Part shown: positions 39,858-50,045 of the stretch, piece after piece
Layout of the letters: each line of letters begins with the position of its first letter
How positions within the stretch are numbered: the first letter of the stretch is position 1
NCBI GenBank assembly: GCA_024742455.1
Contig: JANSYL010000006.1
Coordinates: forward strand, 62,001 to 126,000
DNA from: Paracoccaceae bacterium
GTDB taxonomy: Bacteria; Pseudomonadota; Alphaproteobacteria; Rhodobacterales; Rhodobacteraceae
Length of the DNA: 64,000 bases
Direction of reading: 5' to 3'
The notes under the pieces: model-generated
Databases searched by the model: none
The model's input: the letters and a program-made list of their open reading frames with translations, nothing else
What the model was told of the DNA's origin: nothing
Made by a program: the position numbers and the translations under genes

Positions 39858-39916
39858 GGCTTGTTGCCCCCGCGTTGCGTGGGCCCGCCGCACATCCGCC
39901 CTGCCCCGAATTTGCC

Positions 39917-40975
39917 TTAATTCGCAGGGAGCAAGACGGTGAAGGTGCTGCCCGCCCCCTTTTCCGATGCGATCCTGAGCCGTCCGCGATGGCGGTTCAC
40001 GATATGCTTCACGATCGCCAGCCCAAGGCCCGTGCCCCCCATCGCCCGCGACCGGTGGGTGTCGATTCTGTAGAAGCGTTCGGTCAGGCGCGGCAGGTGC
40101 AGGCTGTCGATTCCCTCGCCGCGGTCGGTGACATCGACGCGCACCAGCGGCCCTTTCAGGCCCCCGGTCCCCTCTTCATGGCCCAGCGTCAGGGTGATGG
40201 GCCGGTCCGGCCCCCCGTATTTCAGGGCGTTCTCGACAAGGTTCAGAAACACCTGCATCAGCTGATCGCGGTCGCCCTTCACGCGGTGCCGCCCCTCGGG
40301 CGCATCTGCGGCGATGACCAGGTCGAGACTGTTGCCCCGGTCCTCGGCACTGGGCCTGAGCGCCGCGATCACCCCGTCGAGCACCGCGTGAAGATCGACA
40401 TCCTCGGACGGGCGGACCCGTTCCTGCCCCTCGACCCGGCTGAGCGACAACAGGTCGGAGACAAGCCGGTTCATCCGCCGTGCCTCGTCTTCCATGATCG
40501 CAAGGAACCGGGCCTGCGCCTCGGGGTCGTCGCGCGCGGGGCCGCGCAGGGTTTCGATGAATCCCAGAACCGCGGTCAGCGGCGTGCGCAATTCATGGCT
40601 GACATTGGCCACGAAATCGCGGCGCATTTCCTCGGCCTCGCGCAGATGGGTGATGTCGTTGAAATGCAGCAGCACCGGGAACGGGGATTGCCCCTCGCCC
40701 GGCAGGGGCGTGATGCGCACCCGGTACTGCGTCTCACCGGCGTGATCGGCGCGGTGGAACCGCACATCCGCGCCCGGCCCGCCCGCCTGCGCCGCCTCGA
40801 TCCGGTCAAGGATGCCCGGCTGGCGCAGCACCGCAGCATAGCTTCGTTGCGCGATCCAGTCGCCGAACAGCGCGCGCGCGGCATCATTGCTGGCCGCGAT
40901 CAGGCCGTCCGAGCCGATATGCAGCATCGGTTCCGGCACCGCATCGATCAGGGCCTGGAGGGTCGCATCGGTCAT
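39917..40975 (-). CDS. phoR: Phosphate regulon sensor kinase PhoR (no membrane segment)
   Basis: A 352-residue kinase: PAS-like domain (about 1-110), HisKA with His127 in FVANVSHELRTPL, and HATPase with N box NLVENALKYGG and G box [14 protein letters not shown]. Unlike E. coli PhoR (about 430 residues) it has no N-terminal membrane segments, so it must be cytosolic or rely on partners such as PhoU and Pst. It is upstream of pstS in the same direction, separated by the Pho box spacer. Confidence 0.9.
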   Translation of the reverse strand: MTDATLQALIDAVPEPMLHIGSDGLIAASNDAARALFGDWIAQRSYAAVLRQPGILDRIEAAQAGGPGADVRFHRADHAGETQYRVRITPLPGEGQSPFPVLLHFNDITHLREAEEMRRDFVANVSHELRTPLTAVLGFIETLRGPARDDPEAQARFLAIMEDEARRMNRLVSDLLSLSRVEGQERVRPSEDVDLHAVLDGVIAALRPSAEDRGNSLDLVIAADAPEGRHRVKGDRDQLMQVFLNLVENALKYGGPDRPITLTLGHEEGTGGLKGPLVRVDVTDRGEGIDSLHLPRLTERFYRIDTHRSRAMGGTGLGLAIVKHIVNRHRGRLRIASEKGAGSTFTVLLPAN

Positions 40976-41094
40976 GGCTTGGTCAGGCTCCGTGCTGTGG
41001 CGCGGCCGGTTCCGGTCGCAACAGCCGGGCGCTGCTGCGACATCTCGCCCAATCCGGATGCGCTTTCAATCCATGGCGCCATATAGTTGTGCGT

Positions 41095-41110
41095 GCAAAG
41101 TTTTCTTTGC
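41095..41110. other. Short inverted repeat in phoR divergent spacer
   Basis: GCAAAG-TTTT-CTTTGC is a perfect 6-bp inverted repeat with a 4-base spacer in the 243-base region between phoR and the divergent gene at 41219. It may be an operator or an RNA hairpin of either transcript; nothing else supports a role. Confidence 0.3.
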
Positions 41111-41218
41111 GGAGAATCCCCATCCGCGTTACATTTCCCATCGAGGGTAGCGCGGCAGGTGTTGCCCTTAGGGCGGCACCGTCCGCGAACGACCCGACCT
41201 GCCACAAGGCGCTGAACC

Positions 41219-41641
41219 ATGATGGACGGCCCTGACAGGCGCCAGACGGCGCGACCACCTGATGTAACGGGCGGCTCTGAAACACGGGCGCGCCGGGTGG
41301 TGACCATTGGGCTGTCGCCTGAGGCGCTTTCGGTCCTGCCGCGCAACATTCTCGACCCCAAGGCCCATATCGTGCAGTCGAGCTATGAAGGGCTGGACAT
41401 GGTCGTGCTGAGCGGTCCCAACGCGCCCGATCTGGTGCTGACCCCGCTTCTGACGCCGGTTTTCGATGCGCTGGACCTGGCGCGTTACCTCAGCCAGGCG
41501 GGGTATCGCGGGCGGTATCTTGCGCTGGTCGATGCGCTGCCCAGTGCGAAACTGATCCGGGCCGAGGTCGAGGCCCAGTCGCCCGATCTGAATTTCGACC
41601 TGATCGTTCTGGATGGCACCACGCCGCTGCATTCGCTATGA
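41219..41641 (+). CDS. Conserved hypothetical protein, receiver-like pattern
   Basis: A 140-residue soluble protein. After a disordered N-terminus of about 25 residues it alternates hydrophobic strands and helices (RRVVTIGLSPEAL, AHIVQSSYEGLDMVVLSG, YLALVDALPSAKLIRAEVE, FDLIVLDGT), which resembles a CheY-like fold without a clear phosphoacceptor site. No named family recognised. It is divergent from phoR and eight bases upstream of the next gene, likely its operon partner. Confidence 0.65.
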   Translation: MMDGPDRRQTARPPDVTGGSETRARRVVTIGLSPEALSVLPRNILDPKAHIVQSSYEGLDMVVLSGPNAPDLVLTPLLTPVFDALDLARYLSQAGYRGRYLALVDALPSAKLIRAEVEAQSPDLNFDLIVLDGTTPLHSL

Positions 41642-41648
41642 ATCCCGC

Positions 41649-42032
41649 ATGACGACTCGATTGACCGGCGCCCTTCTGGCCCTGACCCTCGCCTTTGCCC
41701 TGCCCCTGCCCGCCGCCGCCCAGACGCTGCTGGACCGGATACAGGGGCTTTACTACCCGCAAGGCATGGCCGGGGCGTGGAACTGCCGTGATCTCGGCTC
41801 GGACGGGGGCGCGGTCGGCTTCGTGGGTGACCAGATCCGCGGTGTCGAAAGCGCCTGCCAACTGAAAGAGCCGTTTCCTATTCCCGGCATGGACGCGGTG
41901 CGTTTCACCACCACCTGCTCGGGTGAGGGCGAAACCTGGGAGGCGGGGCCGGTGATCATCGTGCCCCATTTCGACGGGGTCACCCTCGTCTATCAGGATT
42001 TCGCCAATACCTGGCTGCGCTGCCCCGGCTGA
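41649..42032 (+). CDS. Secreted hypothetical protein with four cysteines
   Basis: A 127-residue protein with a clear signal peptide (MTTRLTGALLALTLAFALP, cleaved near AAAQ) and four cysteines in the mature part (in WNCRDLG, ESACQL, TTCSGE, LRCPG), which could form two disulfides. No family recognised. The ATG at 41649 follows the previous stop by seven bases. It converges with the trans-sulfuration gene, four bases between stops. Confidence 0.7.
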   Translation: MTTRLTGALLALTLAFALPLPAAAQTLLDRIQGLYYPQGMAGAWNCRDLGSDGGAVGFVGDQIRGVESACQLKEPFPIPGMDAVRFTTTCSGEGETWEAGPVIIVPHFDGVTLVYQDFANTWLRCPG

Positions 42033-42036
42033 CGGG

Positions 42037-43224
42037 TCAGACGGCGGCCAGCCCCGCCTCGAAATCGGCGATAATCAGCTCTACCTCCTCGATCCCGACG
42101 GACACGCGGAAGAACCCGTCGCTGATGCCCAGCGCGGCCCGCCCCTCGGGCGTCAGACCGCGATGCGACGAGGATGCCGGGTGGCTGAGCGTCGTGCCCA
42201 CATCGCCGAGCGTCGGGGCAAAGGCCAGATCGGGCATCGCCTGCACCATCCGGTCGGCGGCGGCCTCGTCACCCCTGATCTCGAAACTGACCATGTTGCC
42301 GAACCGGCCGCCCAGAAGCGCCCTGGCGCGCGCATGATCGGGGTGGTCGGCGCGGGCGGGGTAAAGGACGCGCGCGACCTTGGAATGACCCGCCAGCGCC
42401 TCGGCCAGCTGTGCGGCATTCGCCTCGGCCCGGTCGGCGCGCAACGCGAAGGTGTAAAGCCCGCGCTCGGCCAGCCAGCAGTCATAGGGGCTGGGCGTGA
42501 GGCCGGTTGTGACCGCGAAATCATAGATCGCGCGTGCCTGCTCCGGGTCGCGCGCCGCCACATAGCCCAGCGTGACATCGGAATGCCCAGCCAGAAGCTT
42601 CGTTACCGAATGGATGACGATATCGGCGCCATGATCGAAGGGCCGGTAGCCGAGCGGCGTGGTGAAGGTATTGTCGACGGCGAGCGGCACGCGGGCCTCG
42701 GCCGCGACGCGGGCTATGCCCTCCATGTCGGCGACCCGCAGCGTGGGGTTCGACACGACCTCGACCAGGATCATCTTCGTCTCGGGCCGTATCGCGGCCT
42801 TCAGGGCATGGGCATCGGTCGGGTCGACCAGCGTGGTGGCGATGCCGAACCGCGCCAGGTCCTGGTGCATCAGCCTGAGCGACCGGCCGTAAAGCTGATC
42901 GGCCCCGATGATATGGTCCCCTGCCCCCAGCAGGCCCATGATCGCGGCGGTGACGGCGGCCATGCCGGACCCGGTGATCAACCCGCCCCCGGCCCCTTCG
43001 AGCGCGTCGATCTTCTGCGCCAGAAGCGTCGCGTTCGGGTGGCCTTCGCGGGCATAGGTATAGCCATCGGCGCGGCCTTCATATTGCGCATGCAGCGTCT
43101 CGATCGAGGGCGAGGCATAGACGACCGAGGGCTGCAGCGGCGTGACCACGGCGCGGCTGACGCTGCCGGGGAACGGGGTGCGGCGGACCAGCGTGTTGGC
43201 GCGCGCGTTCGGTCGGTCTGTCAT
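42037..43224 (-). CDS. Cys/Met metabolism PLP-dependent enzyme (trans-sulfuration family)
   Basis: A 395-residue PLP enzyme with Lys209 in SVTKLLAGHSD, the phosphate-binding TGSGMAA, and the N-terminal Tyr/Arg pair in YTYAREGHPNATLL. It belongs to the cystathionine gamma-synthase / cystathionine beta-lyase / methionine gamma-lyase family; the exact reaction cannot be set from motifs. The gene stands alone, 72 bases upstream of the proA stop but transcribed separately in sense (same strand, last). Confidence 0.88.
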   Translation of the reverse strand: MTDRPNARANTLVRRTPFPGSVSRAVVTPLQPSVVYASPSIETLHAQYEGRADGYTYAREGHPNATLLAQKIDALEGAGGGLITGSGMAAVTAAIMGLLGAGDHIIGADQLYGRSLRLMHQDLARFGIATTLVDPTDAHALKAAIRPETKMILVEVVSNPTLRVADMEGIARVAAEARVPLAVDNTFTTPLGYRPFDHGADIVIHSVTKLLAGHSDVTLGYVAARDPEQARAIYDFAVTTGLTPSPYDCWLAERGLYTFALRADRAEANAAQLAEALAGHSKVARVLYPARADHPDHARARALLGGRFGNMVSFEIRGDEAAADRMVQAMPDLAFAPTLGDVGTTLSHPASSSHRGLTPEGRAALGISDGFFRVSVGIEEVELIIADFEAGLAAV

Positions 43225-43296
43225 GATATCTCCATGATTTGGGAACCGGGTTTTCTGGAAAACCCGGAGGCGGCAGGGCCTTCCAGAAAGCTCTGA

Positions 43297-44565
43297 TCAG
43301 GGGCGCACGGTGCCGTCGCCGGTCACCAGGTATTTGAACGAGGTCAGCTGTTCCGCCCCCACCGGGCCGCGGGCATGCATCTTGCCCGTGGCGATCCCGA
43401 TCTCGGCGCCCATCCCGAACTCGCCCCCATCGGCGAACTGGGTCGAGGCGTTGCGCATCAGGATCGCGCTGTCGAGCTCGGCGAAGAACCGGGCGGCGGC
43501 GGCATCATCTTCCGTCAGGATGCTTTCGGTATGGCTGGAGCCATGGGTGCGGATATGATCGAGCGCGGCGTCGATATCGTCAACGACCCGGGCCGCGATG
43601 ATCATGTCGAGGAATTCGCGGCCCCAATCATCCTCGGTCGCCGCCCTCACGCCCTCGATGGCCTGCAACGTCTTGTCGCCCCGCACCTCGACCCCGGCGT
43701 TCAGAAGCGCACGCACCACCCCCTGCCCCACGGTATCAAGAGCCGCCCGATGGATCAGCAGGCATTCCGCCGCCCCGCAGATTCCGGTGCGCCGCGTCTT
43801 GGCGTTCAGCGTGACGGCCAGCGCCTTGGCCGGGTCGGCCGCGGCGTCGATATAGATGTGACAGATGCCTTCGAGATGGGCGAAGACGGGCACCCGCGCC
43901 TCGCGCTGGACCAGCCCCACCAGACCCTTGCCGCCGCGCGGCACGATCACGTCGATCGCATCGGTCATGGTCAGCATCTCGGACACGGCGGCGCGGTCGC
44001 GGGTCGGCACGCGCTGCACCGCATCCCCGGGCAGACCCGCATCCGCCAGACCGGCGCGCAGGGCATCCACCAGCACGCCCGAGGAATGAAAGCTTTCCGA
44101 TCCGCCACGCAGGATCACGGCATTGCCCGATTTCAGGCACAGCGCCCCGGCATCCGCGGTCACGTTGGGCCGGGATTCGTAGATCACACCGATCACGCCC
44201 AGCGGCGTGCGGACGCGCTGGATGTGCAACCCGCTGTCCATGTCCCATTCGGCGATGACCCGTCCCACGGGATCATCCTGCCCGGCCACGGCGCGCATCC
44301 CTTCGACGATGCCCGCGATGCGCCGCTCGTCGAGCTTCAGACGGTCGAGCATTGCGGCGCTCAACCCCTTGTCGCGCCCGAAGGCCATGTCCTTTTCATT
44401 GGCCGCCAGGATGTCGGGCGTCTTCGCCTGCACCGCGTCGGCGGCGGCCATCAGGGCCGCGCGTTTGACATCGGCCGGGGCGAAGGCAAGGGCTGCGGCG
44501 GCGGTTTTCGCGCGCGCGCCGATCTCGGCCATCAGGGCGGGGATGTCGGGGGTCATGTCGTTCAT
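43297..44565 (-). CDS. proA: Gamma-glutamyl phosphate reductase
   Basis: The second step of proline synthesis, reducing glutamyl-5-phosphate with NADPH. The 422-residue protein has the catalytic cysteine in [12 protein letters not shown] (Cys263), [15 protein letters not shown], and the C-terminal [19 protein letters not shown] block. The ATG at 44565 has AGGAGG nine bases upstream; the longer open frame is a shadow. It lies 64 bases after proB. Confidence 0.97.
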   Translation of the reverse strand: MNDMTPDIPALMAEIGARAKTAAAALAFAPADVKRAALMAAADAVQAKTPDILAANEKDMAFGRDKGLSAAMLDRLKLDERRIAGIVEGMRAVAGQDDPVGRVIAEWDMDSGLHIQRVRTPLGVIGVIYESRPNVTADAGALCLKSGNAVILRGGSESFHSSGVLVDALRAGLADAGLPGDAVQRVPTRDRAAVSEMLTMTDAIDVIVPRGGKGLVGLVQREARVPVFAHLEGICHIYIDAAADPAKALAVTLNAKTRRTGICGAAECLLIHRAALDTVGQGVVRALLNAGVEVRGDKTLQAIEGVRAATEDDWGREFLDMIIAARVVDDIDAALDHIRTHGSSHTESILTEDDAAAARFFAELDSAILMRNASTQFADGGEFGMGAEIGIATGKMHARGPVGAEQLTSFKYLVTGDGTVRP

Positions 44566-44629
44566 GGTGAAACGCCTCCTTCGGGGCGGCGGCAGCATAG
44601 GCGCATTTGGGGAAAGAGGAAGGGGGTGA

Positions 44630-46905
<2,276 letters not shown>

Positions 46906-46913
46906 CTACGCGG

Positions 46914-47453
46914 TCAGGCCAGCCGTTTCAAATAGGTCCATGTCGGCAGGCTGGCCCCGCGCGCCACGGAATAGCTTTCGGCATCGCCCAGATACTCGAA
47001 GCCTGCATTGGTCAGCACCCGCGCCGACCCGGGATTGTCCTGGAACACGCTGGCGAAAATCGTCTTGTTGTCCAGCGGGTTGGCGTGGATCAGCGCCTTC
47101 ACCGCCTCGGAGGCAAAGCCGGTGTTCCAGATCGCGGGCGCGGTCCAGTATCCGATCTCGGACTGGCCCCGGTCCATCTCCTTGAGCGCGATCACGCCCA
47201 AAAGCTCGGATCCCCCCTGTTCGGTCCCGTCGAGCGCCCAGGCGGTCTCGGTCCGGTCGGGTTTGGTGACCGACTGGATATAGGCCTCGGCGGCGCCGCG
47301 CGGATAGGGATGCGGGATCGAACGGGTCATCTGCGACAGGGCCCGGTCGGACAGGTAGAGCGTCATGAGCCCGGCATCCGACAGGCGCAGCGGGCGCAGG
47401 ATCAGCCGCGGCGTTTCGATGACCGCTTGGGTCGGGATCGTTTCTTGTTTCAT
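46914..47453 (-). CDS. GNAT family N-acetyltransferase (RimJ/RimL type)
   Basis: A 179-residue acetyltransferase with [17 protein letters not shown] at the start, the strand [19 protein letters not shown] that leads into the acetyl-CoA-binding helix, and [14 protein letters not shown] near the end, all typical of the RimJ/RimL class that acetylates protein N-termini or small amines. In place of the usual Q/RxxGxG loop it reads WNTGFAS. Substrate unknown. It follows rpmA on the same strand after a terminator. Confidence 0.85.
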   Translation of the reverse strand: MKQETIPTQAVIETPRLILRPLRLSDAGLMTLYLSDRALSQMTRSIPHPYPRGAAEAYIQSVTKPDRTETAWALDGTEQGGSELLGVIALKEMDRGQSEIGYWTAPAIWNTGFASEAVKALIHANPLDNKTIFASVFQDNPGSARVLTNAGFEYLGDAESYSVARGASLPTWTYLKRLA

Positions 47454-47541
47454 CCTCGGCTCTCCTCCGAACCAGATGCCGCCTCCACCCGGATCCTGCG
47501 GATCAGGTGGGGCGTGGGATGCGCCGCCACAAGGGGCGCGG

Positions 47542-47578
47542 GAAAAACGAAAAGGGGCCGGTCGTTTCCGCCGGCCCC
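47542..47578 (-). terminator. Rho-independent terminator of rplU-rpmA
   Basis: On the minus strand GGGGCCGG and CCGGCCCC form an 8-bp stem with loop CGGAAACGA, followed by TTTTCGTTTTT. It begins 32 bases after the rpmA stop. Confidence 0.88.
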
Positions 47579-47609
47579 GTGGTTTCGAAAAACCTGTGAT
47601 GCGCTGGCG

Positions 47610-47879
47610 TTACTCGGCGGCCTCCTGGGCCGGGAGTACCGAAATGAAGGTGCGGCCCCTGAAGCCCTTGGAAAAGGTCACGCGGCCTTCTTCGGTGGCG
47701 AAGATGGTGTGGTCCTTGCCGATGCCGGTGCCCGCGCCCGGATACCACCGGGTGCCGCGCTGGCGCACGATGATGTTGCCGGGAATGACGGCTTCACCGC
47801 CGAATTTCTTGACGCCCAACCGGCGGCCGGCGCTGTCGCGGCCGTTGCGGGAGCTGCCACCTGCTTTTTTATGTGCCAT
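47610..47879 (-). CDS. rpmA: 50S ribosomal protein L27
   Basis: An 89-residue L27 with the canonical start [20 protein letters not shown] and [17 protein letters not shown]. There is no N-terminal extension that needs cleavage. It lies 12 bases after rplU, in the universal L21-L27 order. Confidence 0.97.
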   Translation of the reverse strand: MAHKKAGGSSRNGRDSAGRRLGVKKFGGEAVIPGNIIVRQRGTRWYPGAGTGIGKDHTIFATEEGRVTFSKGFRGRTFISVLPAQEAAE

Positions 47880-47891
47880 GGGTCGGTCTCC

Positions 47892-48605
47892 TTAGCCTTT
47901 TGCCAGTTTCTTGGCCTGCTCCACCCAGCCTTCACGTTCGATCCGGCCCTTGAAGCTGAGTTTCTCGTCGAACTCGGCGATATCCGCCTCGGTCCATGCG
48001 GCGATCTGTGCGAAAGTGGTGATGCCCGCGGCCAGCAGTTTCTTTTCCAGCGCCGGACCCACGCCGGACAGCTGTTTGAGATCATCGGCAGCAGCCGGTG
48101 CGGCGTCTGCCTTGGCCTTGGGCGCGGCTTTCGCTTTCGGTGCGGCCTTCGGTTTGGCCTCTGTCTTCGGTTCCGCTTTCGCCTTGGGCTCGGCCTTGGC
48201 TTTCGGCGCGGCTTTTGCCGCAGGGGCGGCGGTCACTGCATCGGGGGCGCTGCCCGCGCCGATCGCGGCCTTCACGCCGGACTTGTCGGCGCCCGAGGTC
48301 AGGATCTGGGTGATCTCCAGCAGCGTCAGCTGCTGGCGGTGACCCTTGGTGCGCTTGGACGAATGCTTGCGGCGGCGCTTGACGAAATGAATGAGCTTTT
48401 CGCCCTTCACCTGGTCGACGACCAGCGCCTGCACGGCGGCGCCACTGACCAGCGGCGCACCCACGGCGGGTTTGTCGCCGCCAAGCATCAGAATGTCGTT
48501 GAACTGGACGGTTTCACCCGCCTCCGCGGCCAGCTTTTCGACCCGCAGGGTATCGCCTGCACGGACCTTGTATTGCTTGCCGCCGGTTTTCATCACCGCG
48601 AACAT
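47892..48605 (-). CDS. rplU: 50S ribosomal protein L21 with C-terminal helix-hairpin-helix extension
   Basis: A 237-residue protein, more than twice the usual L21 length. Residues 1-103 are ordinary L21 ([40 protein letters not shown]). Residues 110-173 are an Ala/Lys/Pro linker built from imperfect [10 protein letters not shown]-like repeats. Residues 174-237 are a helix-hairpin-helix domain ([19 protein letters not shown]) as seen in DNA/RNA-binding modules. Such tails are known in Rhodobacteraceae L21; the purpose is unknown. Confidence 0.95.
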   Translation of the reverse strand: MFAVMKTGGKQYKVRAGDTLRVEKLAAEAGETVQFNDILMLGGDKPAVGAPLVSGAAVQALVVDQVKGEKLIHFVKRRRKHSSKRTKGHRQQLTLLEITQILTSGADKSGVKAAIGAGSAPDAVTAAPAAKAAPKAKAEPKAKAEPKTEAKPKAAPKAKAAPKAKADAAPAAADDLKQLSGVGPALEKKLLAAGITTFAQIAAWTEADIAEFDEKLSFKGRIEREGWVEQAKKLAKG

Positions 48606-48799
48606 GCGCGTCTTCCTTTTTTCTCATCCGCGTCCTGTGGCCCGCCTGGGGCACCCGGCCCCATTGCGTGTTTCGGGGATGTCCCCGCCTCGGACGGCGC
48701 GCCCCGGTCGGGACGATCATTGCCGTGGCACGGCCCCGGGGCCACACCAGAGGCGCCCGTATCGAGATTTGCACCACGCCTGTCAAGCGGTTTCGGGGT

Positions 48800-49684
48800 T
48801 CAGGTCTCCTCGCCCGCGATGAAAATGCCAGCGTCATAGCCCAGCTCATAGCTGACCTCTTCGAAGACGACGTCAAAGGCCGAAAACAGCGCCCGGTTCA
48901 GCACCCGGCCGGCCTCGGTCTGCGACAGGGCGGTGTAGGCGTCGATCTCGGCTTGCGACAGGTCGGAATAGGCGGTGACGAGGAAGGCGAACAGCCAGTC
49001 GATCGTGGTTGCGCGGATCTCGGCCTCCTGGCCCCAGACCTCGGCGATCATCAGGTCCTCGGGCATCTCGACGGCGAAGGCCTCGCCATCCGAGAGACCC
49101 AGAAAGAAGGCGAAATTGGAATTGAGCGCGCCCTGCACGTTGCGTTCGACAAGGGAATTGGCCTCGATGAACCGGCTGATGCTGTCCAGCCGGGGATCGC
49201 CCTCGGCACGCATCGCGGCCACGATCTCGTTCGCCCGTTCCTCGACGCCAGGGTCAAGGAAGGCGCGGCGCGCGGCCACCTCGCCGGCGGCGATGCGCCG
49301 GCCGGTGTCGGAGGTGAAGAACTCGGTCAGGTCGGCAATGGTCGCCGGGTCGAATTCCTCAACCGGCAGGGCGCTTTCGAAATCCCGCACCAGACGTTCG
49401 GCCGAGTTGATGCTGGCCGCCACCGCCTGCCAGGCCGCCCCGCCCCGGTCGGGGAACATGTCGCCCTCCAGCTGCGCGGCCGCGTCGGTCTGTTCGACCG
49501 ACATGATCTGCAGGATGTCATAGAGCCCCATCGCATCGACGATGGCGTGCACCTCGGGCGCCTCCTGGGCCAGCATGCTGCCGGGCACGATCACCTGCGC
49601 CTCGCCCGGGCCCGACTGGGCAAGTGCGGCGGGCACCGGGGCAAGGGCAAGGGCCATGGCTGTGAGAAGGCGCAGAACGGTCAT
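48800..49684 (-). CDS. DUF2059 domain protein, exported
   Basis: A 294-residue protein with a signal peptide (MTVLRLLTAMALALAPVPA, cleavage near ALAQ) and helical sequence. DUF2059-like text appears around ADLTEFFTSDTGRRIAAGE and again in the C-terminal half. The ATG at 49684 has AGGAG seven bases upstream; the 160 upstream in-frame codons cross the tRNA gene and are rejected. Function unknown. It lies upstream of rplU but in a separate unit, with about 190 bases between them. Confidence 0.75.
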   Translation of the reverse strand: MTVLRLLTAMALALAPVPAALAQSGPGEAQVIVPGSMLAQEAPEVHAIVDAMGLYDILQIMSVEQTDAAAQLEGDMFPDRGGAAWQAVAASINSAERLVRDFESALPVEEFDPATIADLTEFFTSDTGRRIAAGEVAARRAFLDPGVEERANEIVAAMRAEGDPRLDSISRFIEANSLVERNVQGALNSNFAFFLGLSDGEAFAVEMPEDLMIAEVWGQEAEIRATTIDWLFAFLVTAYSDLSQAEIDAYTALSQTEAGRVLNRALFSAFDVVFEEVSYELGYDAGIFIAGEET

Positions 49685-49872
49685 CGGCAGGCTCCTGAAC
49701 GGTTTGAAGCTGAGATGGGTCGGGTGGTGGGCGATTTCCACCATGCCGTCCGCCCGCTGGCGCGGATGTGAGCGGCCCGCCGCCGCCCGGCCGGCCGGGT
49801 TTTGCAAACCTGCCCCTTGCACGTGCCCCCGCCCGTCGGTAACAGGCACCCCCACAAGCCCTGACCAAGCGC

Positions 49873-49962
49873 GGAGAGGTGCCGGAGTGGTCGAACGGGG
49901 CGGTCTCGAAAACCGTTGTCCCTTCACGGGGACCCAGGGTTCGAATCCCTGTCTCTCCGCCA
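49873..49962 (+). tRNA. tRNA-Ser (anticodon CGA)
   Basis: The full cloverleaf is visible: acceptor GGAGAGG with TCTCTCC, D-arm, anticodon loop CTCGAAA on stem GCGGT/ACCGT giving anticodon CGA (reads UCG), a long type II variable arm TGTCCCTTCACGGGGAC as expected for tRNA-Ser, T-arm CAGGG-TTCGAAT-CCCTG, discriminator G and an encoded CCA (49960-49962). No integrase or duplicated tRNA end is seen nearby. Confidence 0.95.
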
Positions 49963-50045
49963 CTGTCCCTTTGCATCCCTGACCGGTGCGCCGGGTCCGG
50001 CGCGACATGCCCGACAGGCATGCCGTCATACGGATCGCGCGGCGG

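Noticed and set aside
48110-48235. Short repeats suggesting a CRISPR or tandem-repeat array
   Set aside because: They encode the Ala/Lys/Pro linker of L21 in frame; no conserved repeat with unique spacers.
49873-49962. tRNA-Ser as a possible integration site for a mobile element
   Set aside because: No integrase, no duplicated 3' tRNA end and no change in composition on either side.
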